64,000 nt of DNA from Mycolicibacterium duvalii. Lineage in GTDB: Bacteria > Actinomycetota > Actinomycetes > Mycobacteriales > Mycobacteriaceae. Position 1 is the stretch's first letter; each line of letters begins with the position of its first letter. A model generated the notes under the pieces. The model made no database searches and was not told the origin of the DNA. It saw only the letters and a list, made by a program, of their open reading frames with translations. The position numbers and the translations under genes were made by a program. The stretch covers positions 5,332,001-5,396,000 of the forward strand of contig NZ_AP022563.1 of NCBI RefSeq assembly GCF_010726645.1, given 5' to 3'. Positions 10,488 to 19,722 of the stretch are shown piece after piece.

Positions 10488-12137
10488 TCAGATCGCCGGC
10501 CCCAGCAGGTCGTCGGCGTCCTTGATCACGTAGCCGTAGCCCTGCTCGGCCAGGAAGCGCTGGCGGTGGGCGGCGTACTCGGCGTCGAGGCTGTCGCGGG
10601 ATACGACGGAATAAAACACCGCGCCGCCGCCGTCGGCTTTGGGGCGCAGAAGTCTGCCCAGCCGCTGCGCCTCCTCCTGGCGGGAGCCAAAGGTTCCCGA
10701 GACCTGCACCGCCACACTGGCTTCAGGTAGATCGATGGAGAAGTTGGCGACCTTGGACACCACCAGCGTGCGGATCTCGCCGCGCCGGAACGCATCGAAC
10801 AACGCCTCGCGCTCAGCGGTTTTCGTCGATCCCTGGATCACCGGGGCGTCGAGCTCGGCGCCGAGCTCGTCGAGCTGGTCGAGGTAGGCGCCGATCACCA
10901 GCGTCGGCTCGTCGGGGTGGCGCGCCAGGATCGATTTCACCACCGCGATTTTGGTGTGTGCGGTCGCGCACAGCTTGTAGCGCTCGTCAGGCCCGGCGGT
11001 GGCGTAAAGCATGCGCTCGTTATCGGTCATCGTCACCCGGACTTCGACGCACTCGGCCGGCGCGATCCAGCCCTGGGCCTCGATGTCCTTCCACGGCGCG
11101 TCGTAGCGCTTGGGGCCGATCAACGAGAAGACGTCGCCTTCGCGTCCGTCCTCACGGATCAAGGTCGCCGTCAGGCCGAGTCGTCGCCGCGACTGCAGAT
11201 CCGCTGTCATCCGAAACACCGGCGCCGGCAACAGATGCACCTCGTCGTAGATGATCAACCCCCAGTCGCGGCTGTCGAACAACTCGAGATGCTTGTATTC
11301 GCCTTTGGTGCGGCGGGTGATCACCTGGTAGGTGGCGATGGTGACCGGACGAATCTCCTTGCGCTCGCCGGAGTACTCGCCGATCTCCTCCTCGGTCAGC
11401 GACGTCCGCGCGACCAGCTCGCGCTTCCACTGCCGCCCGGCCACCGTGTTGGTCACCAGGATCAGCGTCGTCGCACCGGCTTTGGCCATCGCTGCGGCGC
11501 CGACCAGAGTCTTGCCGGCTCCGCACGGCAGCACGACAACCCCGGAACCGCCTTCCCAGAACGAGTCGGCGGCCATCTGCTGGTAGTCGCGTAGATGCCA
11601 CCCGTCCTGCGCCAGATCGATGGGATGGGCTTCACCGTCGACGTAGCCGGCCAGGTCCTCGGCGGGCCAGCCGATCTTGAGGAGCATCTGCTTGACCCGG
11701 CCGCGTTCACTGTTGTGCACGATCACGGTGTCGTCATCGAGGCGAGCCCCGAGCATCGGCGCGATCTTCTTGTTGCGTAGCACCTCTTCGAGCACTGCCC
11801 GGTCGAGGCTGACCAGAGTCAAGCCGTGCGCCGGGTGCTTCACCAGCTGCAGCCGCCCGTAGCGCGCCATCGTGTCGACGATGTCGACGAGCAGCGGCTG
11901 GGGCACTGCGTAGCGCGAGAACGTCACCAGCGCGTCGACGACCTGTTCGGCGTCGTGACCGGCGGCCCGCGCGTTCCACAACGCCAGCGGGGTGATGCGG
12001 TAGGTGTGGATGTGCTCGGGCGCGCGCTCCAGCTCCGCGAACGGCGCGATCGCCGCACGGGCTGCCTGGGCTTGCTCGTGGTCGACTTCCAGCAGCACGG
12101 TCTTATCGGATTGGACGATCAGCGGTCCGTCGGTCAC
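10488..12137 (-). CDS. xpb: XPB/ERCC3-type DNA helicase
   Basis: A 549-residue SF2 helicase closely matching M. tuberculosis Rv0861c (Ercc3), a 3'-5' ATP-dependent DNA helicase linked to nucleotide excision repair. An N-terminal damage-recognition-like region (about 1-170) precedes the motor. Walker A is CGAGKT at about 205-210, motif II is DEVH at 298-301, motif III is GLTAT at 321-325, and motif VI is QEEAQRLGR near the C-terminus. The GTG at 12137 gives the family's MTDGPLIVQ start; an ATG at 12182 would add 15 residues. It converges on the giant repeat gene with 14 bp between stops. In M. tuberculosis it is followed by Rv0862c; here the repeat gene at 12600 separates them. Confidence 0.93.
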   Translation of the reverse strand: MTDGPLIVQSDKTVLLEVDHEQAQAARAAIAPFAELERAPEHIHTYRITPLALWNARAAGHDAEQVVDALVTFSRYAVPQPLLVDIVDTMARYGRLQLVKHPAHGLTLVSLDRAVLEEVLRNKKIAPMLGARLDDDTVIVHNSERGRVKQMLLKIGWPAEDLAGYVDGEAHPIDLAQDGWHLRDYQQMAADSFWEGGSGVVVLPCGAGKTLVGAAAMAKAGATTLILVTNTVAGRQWKRELVARTSLTEEEIGEYSGERKEIRPVTIATYQVITRRTKGEYKHLELFDSRDWGLIIYDEVHLLPAPVFRMTADLQSRRRLGLTATLIREDGREGDVFSLIGPKRYDAPWKDIEAQGWIAPAECVEVRVTMTDNERMLYATAGPDERYKLCATAHTKIAVVKSILARHPDEPTLVIGAYLDQLDELGAELDAPVIQGSTKTAEREALFDAFRRGEIRTLVVSKVANFSIDLPEASVAVQVSGTFGSRQEEAQRLGRLLRPKADGGGAVFYSVVSRDSLDAEYAAHRQRFLAEQGYGYVIKDADDLLGPAI

Positions 12138-12599
12138 GCGTCGCCTCGCAGCGGATGTCGGTTCGGAGTCACGTTTGTCCATTATCCAGGGCGGCCGGAG
12201 ATGGAGCCCCCTGGCAACATCGCGGACGCCTCGGATCGCCACGCGAAACATTGCGACATCTGGTTGCCGCGGAGCGCACGCCCGTGATCCGCTACGCAAA
12301 GTTACGTATTGTATAGCGTTGCTATCTGAAGGTAATAGCTGTTAGAAGCGATCATGTGCTGTGCCGTGATGTTGACAAGAAAAAGAAATTCGTCGGATTT
12401 ATTACCACCGTCAATATTTTGCTCTAATGTCATCCTGACGAACGCAAGCACATCGCGCGCGTTCGGCTACCGGCACCACATCCGACGACGGGGACGCGAT
12501 GGCCAGGCACGCGGCAGTAGACGGCCCTCCCACGCCGACGCCGGGGGTAGCACGGGGGACAGCTGAGGGGGATCAGCGACCAACGGAGGCCGACGACAC
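12138..12599. promoter_or_regulatory. 462-bp divergent intergenic region with an AT-rich patch
   Basis: This gap separates the divergent xpb and 12600 genes. Bases 12297-12440 are clearly AT-rich against the GC-rich flanks and hold a TATTGT -10-like hexamer near 12308. An ATAGC-GTT-GCTAT palindrome lies at 12313-12325, followed by another ATAGC at 12335-12339. A GGAGG ribosome-binding site sits at 12585-12589, ten bases before the ATG at 12600. The patch most likely carries the promoter and possibly an operator of the 12600 gene. No gene was seen here. Confidence 0.5.
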
Positions 12600-15500
12600 A
12601 TGAGTGCACAACCAGCTCGCCACCGCAGTGACGCGTCCCGGACGCAGCCCGAGTTCTGGGCGGCGCGGGACCTGCTCCACGACGTGACGTCGGCCGGTCG
12701 ACCCAGGCACGTCCGCAAGTCGACGACGAAGTACGCCACGCACGTCGGGCGCGTCGGCGCGCTGGCGGTTTCGCTCGGGATCGGTTTCGCCATCGCGAAC
12801 TCCGCCACCCCGGTCGCCTACGCCGAAACCGACGCCGACTCGTCGTCCTCGTCGACCTCCTCCAGCACGGCAGAGTCCGCCACCGGCGAGCGCAGCGAGG
12901 CATCGAAACCCTCGGTTCGCAGCGGACCGCGGGTCCGAGCGGACCGGTCGGAACGGGCCGAAGCGCGGGCGCGCACCGAATCCAGGTCTACCGACGCTGC
13001 CCTCGACGAGGCGGACGTCGACGAAGACGTTGATGCCGCTGCCTCGGGTGCCGACGAACTGGACCAGTCGAGCTCGACCGCACCGGATAACAGTGCTTCG
13101 GAACAGCTCTCCGTGAGCGAAACCGACGAGGTCACCGAAACCGTCGACGAGCAGGCAGTCGAGCAGGACCTCGACACCGAGGCGTCCCCCTCGGATCCCA
13201 CCGGCGTCGTCGAGACCGCGACCACCACCGTGCAGCAGGTGTTCCCCCGCCGGGCCGAAGTCCGCACTGCGGCCTACGCGTCGGTGACGTCGGAGGCGCG
13301 TGTCACTCGCGAGGTCACCGCGGACAACGTGGTCGCCGCTGTGGTGTCCACGGCGATGGCGCCGCTGGTCGATACCGACGCGCCGGTGTCCAATCCGATC
13401 AACGATGCCGTACTGGCGTGGGTCCGGCGGCTGATCAACCACACCTTCTTCAACAAAACCCCGGTCGTGCACAGCGTCACCACCGAGCAGCTTCTCGGTT
13501 CGGTGATCATCGACATCGACGCCGAAGACCCCAACGGCGATCCTCTGACCTACGACATCGTCCAGCCGGAAGGCGGATTTGTCGTTCGGGAGATCCTGAC
13601 CGGCAAGTTCATCTACACCCCGACCGTTCCCGTCATCGGTGACCCCAAGCCGGTCGAGTTCCAGGTCGTGATCCGCGACGACTCCGAGCACCTCACCGGT
13701 GCGCTCGGCGCCATCCAGAACCTGCTGCACTCGGTGGCCCGTGCGTTCGGCCTCGCTCAGCCCGACACCCTCACCTACACGGTGAACTTCGACGTCGAAC
13801 CGATCCTGCAGACTCCGCCCGGACTCGTCGCAATCGGATCGTTGCCGTATCAGCTCGGCGAGGACCCGGTGAAGTTGCTCTCCGTCGCCGAGATCATCGA
13901 CCCGGACTCGGAGAGCCTGAAGCGCGCGGTGCTGAAGTTCACCGTCGGATATCAGGACGGCGACAGGCTGGAATTCGTTGCCCCCGAGGGCAGTGCGATC
14001 CAGGGTTCCTGGGACGAGGAGGGCAGGGCTCTCACCCTGCTCGCCGAGGGCGGCGCGTCGCTGGCTGCTTTCGAGGCAGCGTTGAAGGCCGTCACCTTCA
14101 GCGCCACCGATCTCGGTTTCGGGGCGCGTACGGTCGGCATCACCCTCACCGACGAACACGACAAGACGATGCTGATCCCGGCCACGGTGCTGGCTACGGT
14201 GCTGCCGGCCGTGAAGCTGCCGCCGACGCTGATCGCCGCACCCGGGCTGCCCTATCGCCTGGGCGATGACCCGACGCGACTGCTTTCGATCGCCGAGGTC
14301 GGCGACCCCGACTCGGCCGATCTCAGCCGTGTTGTGCTCAAGATCCTCAACGCACGCACCGGTGATCTGCTGGAGTTCGTCGCACCGGACGGCTCACCGG
14401 TCGAGGGCGAGTGGGATGCACAGAACCACACCCTGACGCTGGGTAATGTCGCCTCCAAGGCGGCGTACGAAGCGGCGCTGAAGGCCGTCACGTTCAGTGC
14501 CACCGAACTCGGACTGCTCAGCCGCACCGTCGAGATCACCGTGACCGACCAGAGCGGCACCGAGAACCTGGTGCCGGCACTGGTGCTGATCGGCGTCGTT
14601 GCCAGCCCCGAACTGCCGCTGACCGTCGTGCCCGTCGGATTGCCGTTCTACACGCTCGGCAAGCCGCCAGTGAAGATCGTGTCGTCCGTGGGCATCTCCA
14701 ACGCCGACGACAACATGCTTTCGGGTGCCACGGTCACCGTCTCTGCCGCGCGGTTGAGCGGTGACAAACTCGTCTATACCGGAGCGCCGACCGCCAACAT
14801 CACCGTGACCCAGACCAATGATTACACGCTGACCCTGTCGGGCGCTGCGAGCGTCGCGGAGTACGAACAGGTCTTCAAACAAATCGCCTTCAGTGCAACG
14901 CAACTCGGGGTGACCCGCACGGTGTCCATCACGGTCTCGGAGGCCGACGGCGGCACGAATCCGGTGCCCGGTCTGGTACTCGTCAACACCTTGGCACCGC
15001 TGGCACCCACGATCGCCGCACCGTCACTGGTGCCGGCGACCTACACCATCGGCAAGCGTGGCGTGGTCCTCGCGCCGACCGTGCTGATCGGCGACCTCGA
15101 TTCGACCAACCTCACGAAGGCCACGCTCAAGATCGGGCTGGGCAAGCAGGCCGGCGACAAGCTGACCTTCACGACCATCGAGGGCAATCCCATCACCGCG
15201 ACATGGAACGGCAATGACACCCTCACGCTGCAAGGCCTCGCGACCATCGAGCAGTACCGGGCAGCGTTGCAGTCCGTGACATTCGAAGCCACCGGCGGCG
15301 CGGTGATCACCCGTTTCGTGAGTATCGATGTCACCGACGACTCCGGGGTGGAGTCAGTCCTCCCCGCGTCGGCCGAGGTCTTCGTCAAGAACCCCGACCG
15401 ACCGGCCCTGATCGTCACCGGTCCATCGCTTTTCGAGTTCCCGAAGGCCAACCAGAACGTTCGGCCGATCACGTCGGCGACCATCATCGACACCGACTCG

Positions 15501-15812
15501 ACGGTGCTCACCGGAGCAAGCGTGAAGATCACCGGCGGCTTCACCACCGGCGACACCCTGTCCTTCGCCGGACTCGCCAACAACCCGGTCACCGGTTCCT
15601 TCAACGGCACCACGCGTGAGCTCACGCTGACCGGGACGGCCACCCTCGGGCAGTACAAGGCCGCGCTGGAGGCGGTGACGTTCCGGGCTACCCAGCACGG
15701 CGCAGGATGGCTGGAGCTGTTCAAAACCCGCACCCTGACGATCAACATCACCGACGACTCCGGCCTGAACGCCCTGCTGCCGGGGACCGTCCTGGTCTCG
15801 ATCTACAAGTAA
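12600..15812 (+). CDS. Exported Ig/cadherin-like repeat protein with GRVGALA leader
   Basis: A 1,070-residue protein. The ATG follows GGAGG by ten bases. Residues 1-75 form an unusually long export leader: a basic region, then HVGRVGALAVSLGIGFAIAN, with probable cleavage after VAYA at about 75. Residues 76-210 are acidic and Ser/Glu/Asp-rich. A WVRRLINHTFFNKTP segment (about 275-290) leads into a cadherin-like domain with NGDPLTYDI. From about residue 400 there are five repeats of the same family as the giant protein upstream (DxDS motif, then LTL.G..S...YE.ALK.VTF). It has no membrane anchor or enzyme motif. Leader and pre-domain resemble those of the GH1 protein at 45658. Its stop abuts the stop of the next, convergent gene. 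Cell-surface or matrix function is inferred. Confidence 0.88.
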   Translation: MSAQPARHRSDASRTQPEFWAARDLLHDVTSAGRPRHVRKSTTKYATHVGRVGALAVSLGIGFAIANSATPVAYAETDADSSSSSTSSSTAESATGERSEASKPSVRSGPRVRADRSERAEARARTESRSTDAALDEADVDEDVDAAASGADELDQSSSTAPDNSASEQLSVSETDEVTETVDEQAVEQDLDTEASPSDPTGVVETATTTVQQVFPRRAEVRTAAYASVTSEARVTREVTADNVVAAVVSTAMAPLVDTDAPVSNPINDAVLAWVRRLINHTFFNKTPVVHSVTTEQLLGSVIIDIDAEDPNGDPLTYDIVQPEGGFVVREILTGKFIYTPTVPVIGDPKPVEFQVVIRDDSEHLTGALGAIQNLLHSVARAFGLAQPDTLTYTVNFDVEPILQTPPGLVAIGSLPYQLGEDPVKLLSVAEIIDPDSESLKRAVLKFTVGYQDGDRLEFVAPEGSAIQGSWDEEGRALTLLAEGGASLAAFEAALKAVTFSATDLGFGARTVGITLTDEHDKTMLIPATVLATVLPAVKLPPTLIAAPGLPYRLGDDPTRLLSIAEVGDPDSADLSRVVLKILNARTGDLLEFVAPDGSPVEGEWDAQNHTLTLGNVASKAAYEAALKAVTFSATELGLLSRTVEITVTDQSGTENLVPALVLIGVVASPELPLTVVPVGLPFYTLGKPPVKIVSSVGISNADDNMLSGATVTVSAARLSGDKLVYTGAPTANITVTQTNDYTLTLSGAASVAEYEQVFKQIAFSATQLGVTRTVSITVSEADGGTNPVPGLVLVNTLAPLAPTIAAPSLVPATYTIGKRGVVLAPTVLIGDLDSTNLTKATLKIGLGKQAGDKLTFTTIEGNPITATWNGNDTLTLQGLATIEQYRAALQSVTFEATGGAVITRFVSIDVTDDSGVESVLPASAEVFVKNPDRPALIVTGPSLFEFPKANQNVRPITSATIIDTDSTVLTGASVKITGGFTTGDTLSFAGLANNPVTGSFNGTTRELTLTGTATLGQYKAALEAVTFRATQHGAGWLELFKTRTLTINITDDSGLNALLPGTVLVSIYK

Positions 15813-18071
15813 TCAACCGGGATCGGCGGAGACCACCGACGTGACGCGGTGGATGGCGAACTCGCGCACTCGACCCGAGGCCGGGTCGTAGGCGGTGAGC
15901 TGTCCTCCGCGCACGTTGATCGGGGCGACCACGCGCTGGGTGGCGACCCCGGCGGGGTCGACGTAGCCGATCACCACCGACTCCTGGTGTTGCGCGGCGA
16001 TCTGCAACTCGGTGATCGCCACCGCGGGATCCAGGCGCAGGCCCGACGACGGCGCAGCGGCGACCTTGCGCAGCACCGCCACGATCGCGCCCAACGTCTG
16101 ATCGGTGGGCGGCGTGTGCTGCCGGTAGCCGCGCCGGCGCCCCGGCGCCGGCACCCGGGCGCCGCGTGAGCGCAGGTCGACGATGGCACCGGTGGAATCC
16201 TCGGCGGCCGGCGCGAACCCGGCGGCCCGCAACGCATTCAGCACCTCTGCGATACCGGCTTGGGAGACCGCCACGGTAGGCGCGAGCATCCGCAGTTCGA
16301 CCGACTCGGTCGCCGGCGCGGCGACGGCCTGGGCCAGCAGCGCGGGGTCCTCGCACCGGACGAACGAAGCCGCCATCCCGACCCGCAGCTGTCCATGGCG
16401 GCGGGCGACGTCATCGATCATGTACGTCAGGGCCTGGGGTACCGGGGTTTTCGAATGCCTGGTGAACAGCGCGTGCAGTTCGCCGGCGGTCTTGCCGCAG
16501 TCCAGCGCGCGGCGCACGGACCCTTCGTCGATGCGATACACCATGGCTGCACCGGCGGATTCGACGGTCGCCACCGTGGCCAGCTCCTCGGCCAACTCAC
16601 GTTCGAGCGGGCCGGGAACGATCACGGTCAGGTCGGCCTGTAACAGGAAGTGGTCGATCGGCGCCGGGAGCGTCTGCGCCATGGCGGCCACGACGGCCTC
16701 GTCGTCGCCGACGTCGAGCAGCACCCGCACCGGGCCGGCCACCGCGCCGCGGCCCACCGCGCCGACCGCGTGCGCTTCGGTCAGCAGATCGGCCACCGGC
16801 CCGGGCTGCAGTCGCGCCGACCACCGCGGGCGGTGCCACACCAGCGCCTCCGACGCGCTGTCCGCGTCGACGCCGGCACCCGCGGGCAGCTCGGCCAGCA
16901 CGTCGAGCAGCAGTCGACGGTCCAGCGGCGCTGCGGTCGAGAACAACGAATCCGACAGCGCGGCATACGGTTTGTCCTCGGGGCTGCGGGTACCGACCAG
17001 GCTGGGCCGGCTGGGCAGATGCAGCCACGTCGAGACGAGTAGATGCCACTTGGCCGCGGTCGTCGACTCGACGAAACGGTCGGCGGCCACCGTCGGCGCC
17101 CACTGGCTGGCTCCGCTGTCGGTCGGGTCGGGCTCCGGAACGCCGGAGGCGATCAGCCCCGCTCCCGCGGCGATCTCGAGGATCAGCCCCAGTCGGCGCT
17201 CCTCGATACCGGTGAGTTTGGTCAGCCGCTTGACCTCCCGAACGCCCAGGCCCCCGCTGCGCAGTTCGGGAACCGGTGTCGCGCCCAGGATTTCGACGAT
17301 CATCTCGACTTCGCGCATCAGGTCCAGCGCGGCACCGGCGGCCACGGCGTCCACATCACGGGCCGAGGTCTGCGAACGAGTCGGGTCCGGCCGGGTCAGG
17401 CTGACCGGGCCGGGCGCGTCGTCGCGCAGAATCTGGCCGACCAGTCGCGGCAGGATGACCGTGTCCTGATCGAGTCGACGAAGCAGCCCGGCCGCCAGCA
17501 GCCGCTGCACCGGGCGGTCAGGCGGGGCATCGGGCAGCGCGTCCCGGGTGCGGCCGATCGGGGAGCCGTCGAGCAGCTTGTCGAGCAGGTCGCGGCAGGC
17601 CTCGTCCAGGTCGTCGAGGGAGGCGCGAACGGCATCGGCAGATGAAGCACCCGTTTCGTAAGTGGCCTGGCCGGGATACCACGGCAGGCACCCGGCGGCC
17701 TCGGCGACGACGCGCAGCCCGTCGCGGGCGCCCCAGACCAGGGCGCGGTCCTGCAGCGCCGAGATCGCACCGTCCACGTCGGCGCCGGCGGCACGCTCGC
17801 CGAGACGTTCGGTCAGCGCGGCGGTCGGGACCGCGCCGGCGTCCGCCCCCAGCGTCAACAGCGCATCGAGAACAGCAAGGTGCAGAAAATCCAGGTCATC
17901 GGTGGCGGCCCGGACCGACTGCCGCGCCGCGGCGCGGGCGGCCAGCGCGGCGATCGTGCCTGGCGGCGGCTGGGTGAGGTCGGGCCGAAGTCGCAGCAGC
18001 CGGATCAGCCGCTCATCGTCCAGATCGGCCAACCAGGCGCCCAACGGCACGCCTGGAGTCTTCGCACTCAT
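15813..18071 (-). CDS. XPB/Ssl2-like helicase-associated protein with C-terminal WYL domain
   Basis: A 752-residue protein matching Rv0862c. It has no Walker A or DEAD/H motif, so it is not itself a helicase. The central part (about 440-640) fits the XPB/Ssl2-like N-terminal family (Helicase_C_3). The last 68 residues (685-752) look like a WYL domain: a VVIGY strand, an R.V.P pair, LTAYD and a REF.IHR motif. WYL domains bind ligands or nucleic acid, so a DNA-linked role beside XPB is plausible. The start ATG at 18069-18071 gives the family-like MSAKTPGVPLG start. It converges on the repeat gene with zero bases between stops (TAA/TCA). Confidence 0.85.
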   Translation of the reverse strand: MSAKTPGVPLGAWLADLDDERLIRLLRLRPDLTQPPPGTIAALAARAAARQSVRAATDDLDFLHLAVLDALLTLGADAGAVPTAALTERLGERAAGADVDGAISALQDRALVWGARDGLRVVAEAAGCLPWYPGQATYETGASSADAVRASLDDLDEACRDLLDKLLDGSPIGRTRDALPDAPPDRPVQRLLAAGLLRRLDQDTVILPRLVGQILRDDAPGPVSLTRPDPTRSQTSARDVDAVAAGAALDLMREVEMIVEILGATPVPELRSGGLGVREVKRLTKLTGIEERRLGLILEIAAGAGLIASGVPEPDPTDSGASQWAPTVAADRFVESTTAAKWHLLVSTWLHLPSRPSLVGTRSPEDKPYAALSDSLFSTAAPLDRRLLLDVLAELPAGAGVDADSASEALVWHRPRWSARLQPGPVADLLTEAHAVGAVGRGAVAGPVRVLLDVGDDEAVVAAMAQTLPAPIDHFLLQADLTVIVPGPLERELAEELATVATVESAGAAMVYRIDEGSVRRALDCGKTAGELHALFTRHSKTPVPQALTYMIDDVARRHGQLRVGMAASFVRCEDPALLAQAVAAPATESVELRMLAPTVAVSQAGIAEVLNALRAAGFAPAAEDSTGAIVDLRSRGARVPAPGRRRGYRQHTPPTDQTLGAIVAVLRKVAAAPSSGLRLDPAVAITELQIAAQHQESVVIGYVDPAGVATQRVVAPINVRGGQLTAYDPASGRVREFAIHRVTSVVSADPG

Positions 18072-18136
18072 TGCTGACCAGCGTAAAGCAGCCGCCCGAC
18101 CTCGCCTGACGACGAGTCGTTTGCCACAATGGCACC

Positions 18137-18322
18137 GTGGCTGATGACAAGAAGACCCGATACGTCGACCCAGGCTGGCCCACGGCGGACCCCGACGACC
18201 ACGCGATCAGCGAACTGGCCGCCGATCGCACCGGGGCCCTCTCGCCGTTCGGTGACCTGACGTTCCCGCTCCCGGCCGAGGAACTGCCGTTCATTCAGTC
18301 CAAGACCGTCATCAATCGGTAG
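18137..18322 (+). CDS. Small conserved mycobacterial protein (Rv0863-like)
   Basis: A 61-residue acidic soluble protein starting at GTG (MADDKKTRYVDPGWP) and ending in IQSKTVINR. It corresponds to Rv0863, a conserved actinobacterial hypothetical located just before moaC. It has no signal peptide, membrane segment or Cys. It is divergent from the XPB-associated gene (65 bp) and only 13 bp ahead of moaC, so co-transcription with the molybdenum-cofactor genes is likely. Function unknown. Confidence 0.75.
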   Translation: MADDKKTRYVDPGWPTADPDDHAISELAADRTGALSPFGDLTFPLPAEELPFIQSKTVINR

Positions 18323-18335
18323 CGGCGCGCTGACG

Positions 18336-18824
18336 GTGGGCGATCGCCTCTCCCATCTCGACGAGACCGGCGCGGCCCACATGGTCGACGTCACCGCCAA
18401 GGACGCCACCAAACGCGTCGCGGTTGCCGCGGGCATGCTGCGCACCCGACCCGACGTTGTGCAGCTGATCACCGAAAACGGGCTGCCCAAAGGCGACGCG
18501 CTGGCCACTGCCCGCATCGCAGGCATCATGGCCGCCAAACGCACCAGCGAGTTGATTCCGCTGTGCCACCCACTGGCCATCACTGGCGTCGACATCGATT
18601 TCGTCGTCGCGGCGGGCGACGATCCCGGCGCCGTCGGCATCACGGCGTCCGTGCGCACGACCGACCGCACCGGCGTCGAGATGGAGGCCTTGACCGCCGT
18701 CAGCGTCGCTGCGCTGACCCTCTACGACATGATCAAAGCCGTCGATCGGGCCGCGCGGATCGGCGACATCGAAGTGGTGCGCAAAGAGGGCGGGAAGACC
18801 GGCACCTGGGTCCGGGACGCATGA
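18336..18824 (+). CDS. moaC: Cyclic pyranopterin monophosphate synthase MoaC
   Basis: A 162-residue cytosolic enzyme. It converts the MoaA product (3',8-cyclo-7,8-dihydro-GTP) to cyclic pyranopterin monophosphate, an early molybdenum-cofactor step. Family signatures are present: MVDVTAKDATKR near the N-terminus, LIPLCHPL(A)ITG, GVEMEALTAVSVAALTLYDM, and a C-terminal KEGGKTG. The GTG start at 18336 follows the preceding stop closely. Its stop overlaps the mog start as ATGA, so moaC, mog and moaE form one rightward unit. Confidence 0.96.
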   Translation: MGDRLSHLDETGAAHMVDVTAKDATKRVAVAAGMLRTRPDVVQLITENGLPKGDALATARIAGIMAAKRTSELIPLCHPLAITGVDIDFVVAAGDDPGAVGITASVRTTDRTGVEMEALTAVSVAALTLYDMIKAVDRAARIGDIEVVRKEGGKTGTWVRDA

Positions 18825-19300
18825 CCCGGTCCGGGGCCGTCGTCATCGCATCGACCCGCGCGTCGGCCGGGATCTATGAGGACCGGTGCGGCCCGGTGAT
18901 CGTCGACTGGCTCCACGCCCGGAACATCACGACCGGACCCCCGGTCGTCGTCGCCGACGGCGACGGTGTCGCATACGCGTTGCGCGACGCGCTCGCTGCG
19001 GCTCCGGACGTCGTCATCACCTCGGGCGGGACCGGAATCTCGCCCACCGACGCCACCCCTCAGGTCACCGCGGCGCTGCTCGACTACGAGCTCCCCGGCC
19101 TCGCCGACGCAATCCGGCGCGCCGGTCTTCCGCACGTGCCGACGTCGGTGCTGTCGCGGGGAGTGTGCGGGGTCGCCGGCCGCACCCTGATCGTGAACCT
19201 GCCCGGCTCCCTCGGTGGTGTCCGCGACGGGCTGTCGGTGCTGGCCGATGTCCTCGACCATGCCCTCGATCAACTCCACGGCGAGGACCATCCGCGATGA
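18821..19300 (+). CDS. mog: Molybdopterin adenylyltransferase (Mog/MoaB type)
   Basis: A 159-residue MoaB/Mog-family protein that adenylates molybdopterin before molybdate insertion. The ATG at 18821 overlaps the moaC stop in ATGA. Diagnostic motifs are TSGGTGISPTD (MPT-binding loop) and a C-terminal LPGSLGGVRDGL. Its own stop overlaps the moaE ATG in a second ATGA. It matches Rv0865 by order and size. Translational coupling with both neighbours is likely. Confidence 0.93.
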   Translation: MTRSGAVVIASTRASAGIYEDRCGPVIVDWLHARNITTGPPVVVADGDGVAYALRDALAAAPDVVITSGGTGISPTDATPQVTAALLDYELPGLADAIRRAGLPHVPTSVLSRGVCGVAGRTLIVNLPGSLGGVRDGLSVLADVLDHALDQLHGEDHPR

Positions 19301-19722
19301 GCACCGTCGTGCGCGCTGCGCTGACCGAAGAGCCGATCCACACCGCGGATCACGAAGCGTTGGTCGGCCACGACGCGGCCGGTGCCGTGGTGACTTTCGC
19401 CGGGGTGGTGCGTGACCACGACGGCGGGCGCGGCGTGCTCCGACTCGAGTACTCGGCGCACCCGACGGCGGCGCAGACGCTGGCGGAGGTGGCCGCCGAG
19501 GTCGCCGCCGAGTCCAGTGGCGTGCGCGCCATCGCGGTCAGCCACCGCATCGGCGAATTGCACATCGGCGACGCCGCTCTGGTGGCGTCAGTGGCTGCTG
19601 ATCACCGTGGCGCGGCGTTCGCCACGTGCGCCCGACTTGTCGATGCCGTCAAGGAACGGCTCCCGGTGTGGAAGCACCAGTTCTTCGTCGACGGCACCGA
19701 CGAGTGGGTCAACTCCGCGTGA
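19297..19722 (+). CDS. moaE: Molybdopterin synthase large subunit MoaE
   Basis: A 141-residue catalytic subunit of molybdopterin synthase. Two MoaE and two MoaD insert the dithiolene sulfurs into cyclic pyranopterin monophosphate. Visible motifs are VVTFAGVVRDHD near residue 35, LEYSAHP, and the C-terminal active-site segment KERLPVWKHQFFVDGTDEWVN with its conserved lysines. The start overlaps the mog stop. It corresponds to MoaE2 (Rv0866); its partner MoaD is encoded at 21464 on the opposite strand. The TGA stop abuts the rpfA stop with no gap. Confidence 0.95.
   Translation: MSTVVRAALTEEPIHTADHEALVGHDAAGAVVTFAGVVRDHDGGRGVLRLEYSAHPTAAQTLAEVAAEVAAESSGVRAIAVSHRIGELHIGDAALVASVAADHRGAAFATCARLVDAVKERLPVWKHQFFVDGTDEWVNSA

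Noticed and set aside
12573..14159. A 528-codon minus-strand open frame opposite the 12600 gene
   Set aside because: The plus-strand gene has a ribosome-binding site, export leader and known repeats. The antisense frame has only low-complexity Gly/Arg/Asp sequence.
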